From Siphonodentalium dalli (taxonomy: Eukaryota > Mollusca > Scaphopoda > Gadilida > Siphonodentaliidae), in the NCBI GenBank assembly GCA_032622095.1, contig CP136069.1, positions 68,163,319 through 68,227,318 of the forward strand: 64,000 nt of DNA, written 5' to 3'. The notes below the pieces were generated by a model that searched no databases, had not been told where the DNA came from, and saw nothing but the letters and a program-made list of their open reading frames with translations. Below, piece after piece: positions 63,201 to 64,000 of the stretch; position 1 is the stretch's first letter; each line of letters starts with the position of its first letter. Position numbers and translations under genes: made by a program.

Positions 63201-64000
63201 ATCAACTATATATTAGTCATATAGGGATGCAGGACGATTCATATATGTCCCAACGTTCATATTATATTGCAAGAATCCAGATATTTAGACTCCTACCCAT
63301 TCTCTATGATGGGCCCTTAGCATGGTGAACCCCAAATCGGAGCCTGTGCGGTGAAACCCTAAGTCAACTATATATTAGTCATGTACGGATGCAGGACGAT
63401 TCATATATGTCCCAACGTTCATATAATATCCCAAGAATCAAGATATTTAGACTCCTACCCATTCTCTATGATGGGCCCTTAACATGGTGAACACCAAATC
63501 GGAGCCTGTGCGGTGAAATCCTAAATCAACTATATATTAGTCATATAGGGATGCATGACGGTCCAGATATGTCCCAACGTTCATATTATATTTCCAGAAT
63601 CCAGATATTTTGATTCCTACCCATTCTCTATGATGGGCCCTTAACATGGTGAACCCCAAATTGGAGCCCGTGCGGTGAAACCCTAAGTCAACTATATATT
63701 AGTCATGTACGGATGCAGGACGTTTCATATATGTCCCAACGTTCATATTATATCGGAAGAATCCAGAGATTTATACTCCTACCCATTCTCTATGAAGGGC
63801 CCTTAACATGGTGAACCCCAAATTGGAGCCCGTGCGGTGAAATCCTAAGTCAACAATATATTATTCATGTACGGATGCAGGACGATTCATATATGTCCCA
63901 ACGTTCATATTATATCCCAAGAATCCAGATATTTATACTCCTACCCATTCTCTATGAAGGGCCCTTAACATGGTGAACCCCAAATTGGAGCCCGTGCGGT
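57093..64000. repeat. Higher-order repeat: ~3.73-kb block (23 monomers) and partial second copy
   Basis: The variants CAACATTCATATTATATCCC (57,093 and 60,821) and GGATGCATGACGGTCC (58,201 and 61,929) lie 3,728 bp apart, i.e. 23 monomers plus a 2-bp insertion near 60,231 (GATGTGGGCCC). After about 62,945 the second copy jumps forward by three monomers: 62,944 onward matches 59,700 onward (offset ~3,242). The second copy runs off the right edge. Confidence 0.8.

Larger units (their letters stand above)
43648..64000. repeat. 162-bp satellite array, about 125 monomers, runs off the window
   Basis: The TGGGCCCTTAACATGGTGAA block recurs every 162 bp (for example 44,349, 44,511, 44,673, 44,835, 44,997). 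Monomers also contain CGGAGCCCGTGCGGTGAAA, CCTAAGTCAACTATATATTA, GTCATGTACGGATGCAGGAC, TGTCCCAACGTTCATATTAT and AGAATCCAGATATTTAGACT. At least three subtypes differ at linked positions (TTCCAG/CCCAAG/TTGCAAG; CCCATTCTCTATG/CGCATTTGCTATG; GATGGGCCC/GATCAGCCC/GAAGGGCCC; GGTCCAGATATG/GATTCATATATG). The leftmost units are the most diverged. Unit length and organisation fit a centromeric-type satellite; that function is inference. Confidence 0.97.

Noticed and set aside
43648-64000. CENP-B box in the 162-bp monomer
   Set aside because: I looked for a TTCG....A..CGGG pattern and found no convincing match in the monomers read.

Overview
The window looks like gene-poor, repeat-dominated nuclear DNA from an invertebrate animal, most likely a marine lophotrochozoan such as a mollusc. 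The species inference is weak. It rests on a tRNA-derived SINE with an ACCCCAATCAATC-type tail, a BEL/Pao gag relic, a CR1/L2-like LINE end and many Helitrons. I find no intact host gene, rRNA, true tRNA or CRISPR array. Most open reading frames lie inside repeats and are not credible genes.

Layout. 1-550 is a ~173-bp tandem repeat. 1,491-2,463 is a hAT-like non-autonomous element. 2,682-10,931 is a head-to-tail train of non-autonomous Helitrons: the 3' CTAG of one directly abuts the 5' TC of the next at most joints. A ~55-60-bp minisatellite follows (11,245-11,690), then a very large foldback element whose long inverted arms contain ~44-bp tandem repeats and a 45-bp central spacer. A block of about 8.7 kb (the last Helitrons plus the foldback) is tandemly duplicated: copy A 8,747-17,425, copy B 17,426-26,281. 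Only copy B runs on through the full right arm, to 27,394.

27,395-35,900 is low-copy DNA with small tandem repeats (28,286-29,165; 29,374-29,703), Helitron-type internal repeats (32,610-32,910), an inverted duplication (33,434-33,757) and a degraded BEL/Pao retrotransposon on the minus strand (34,396-35,905) with a 5'-truncated LINE inserted in its gag.

35,905-38,606 is an 82/83-bp satellite of about 33 units, with a small outpost at 40,684-41,003. 38,795-39,560 is a two-unit ~485-bp repeat rich in ATTCCGAAGG. It carries a diverged, inverted relative of the large satellite further right. 41,500-43,640 is a decayed ~170-180-bp repeat. 43,648-64,000 is a 162-bp satellite (about 125 monomers, running off the window) that develops multi-monomer higher-order repeats towards the right.

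The overall picture is a pericentromeric or other heterochromatic domain grading into a higher-order satellite array. The most informative observations are the 162-bp array with a related solitary unit nearby, the foldback and its tandem duplication, the Helitron train, and nuclear-receptor-like half-sites in the Helitron internal repeats. All coordinates were read by eye and may be off by a few bases.
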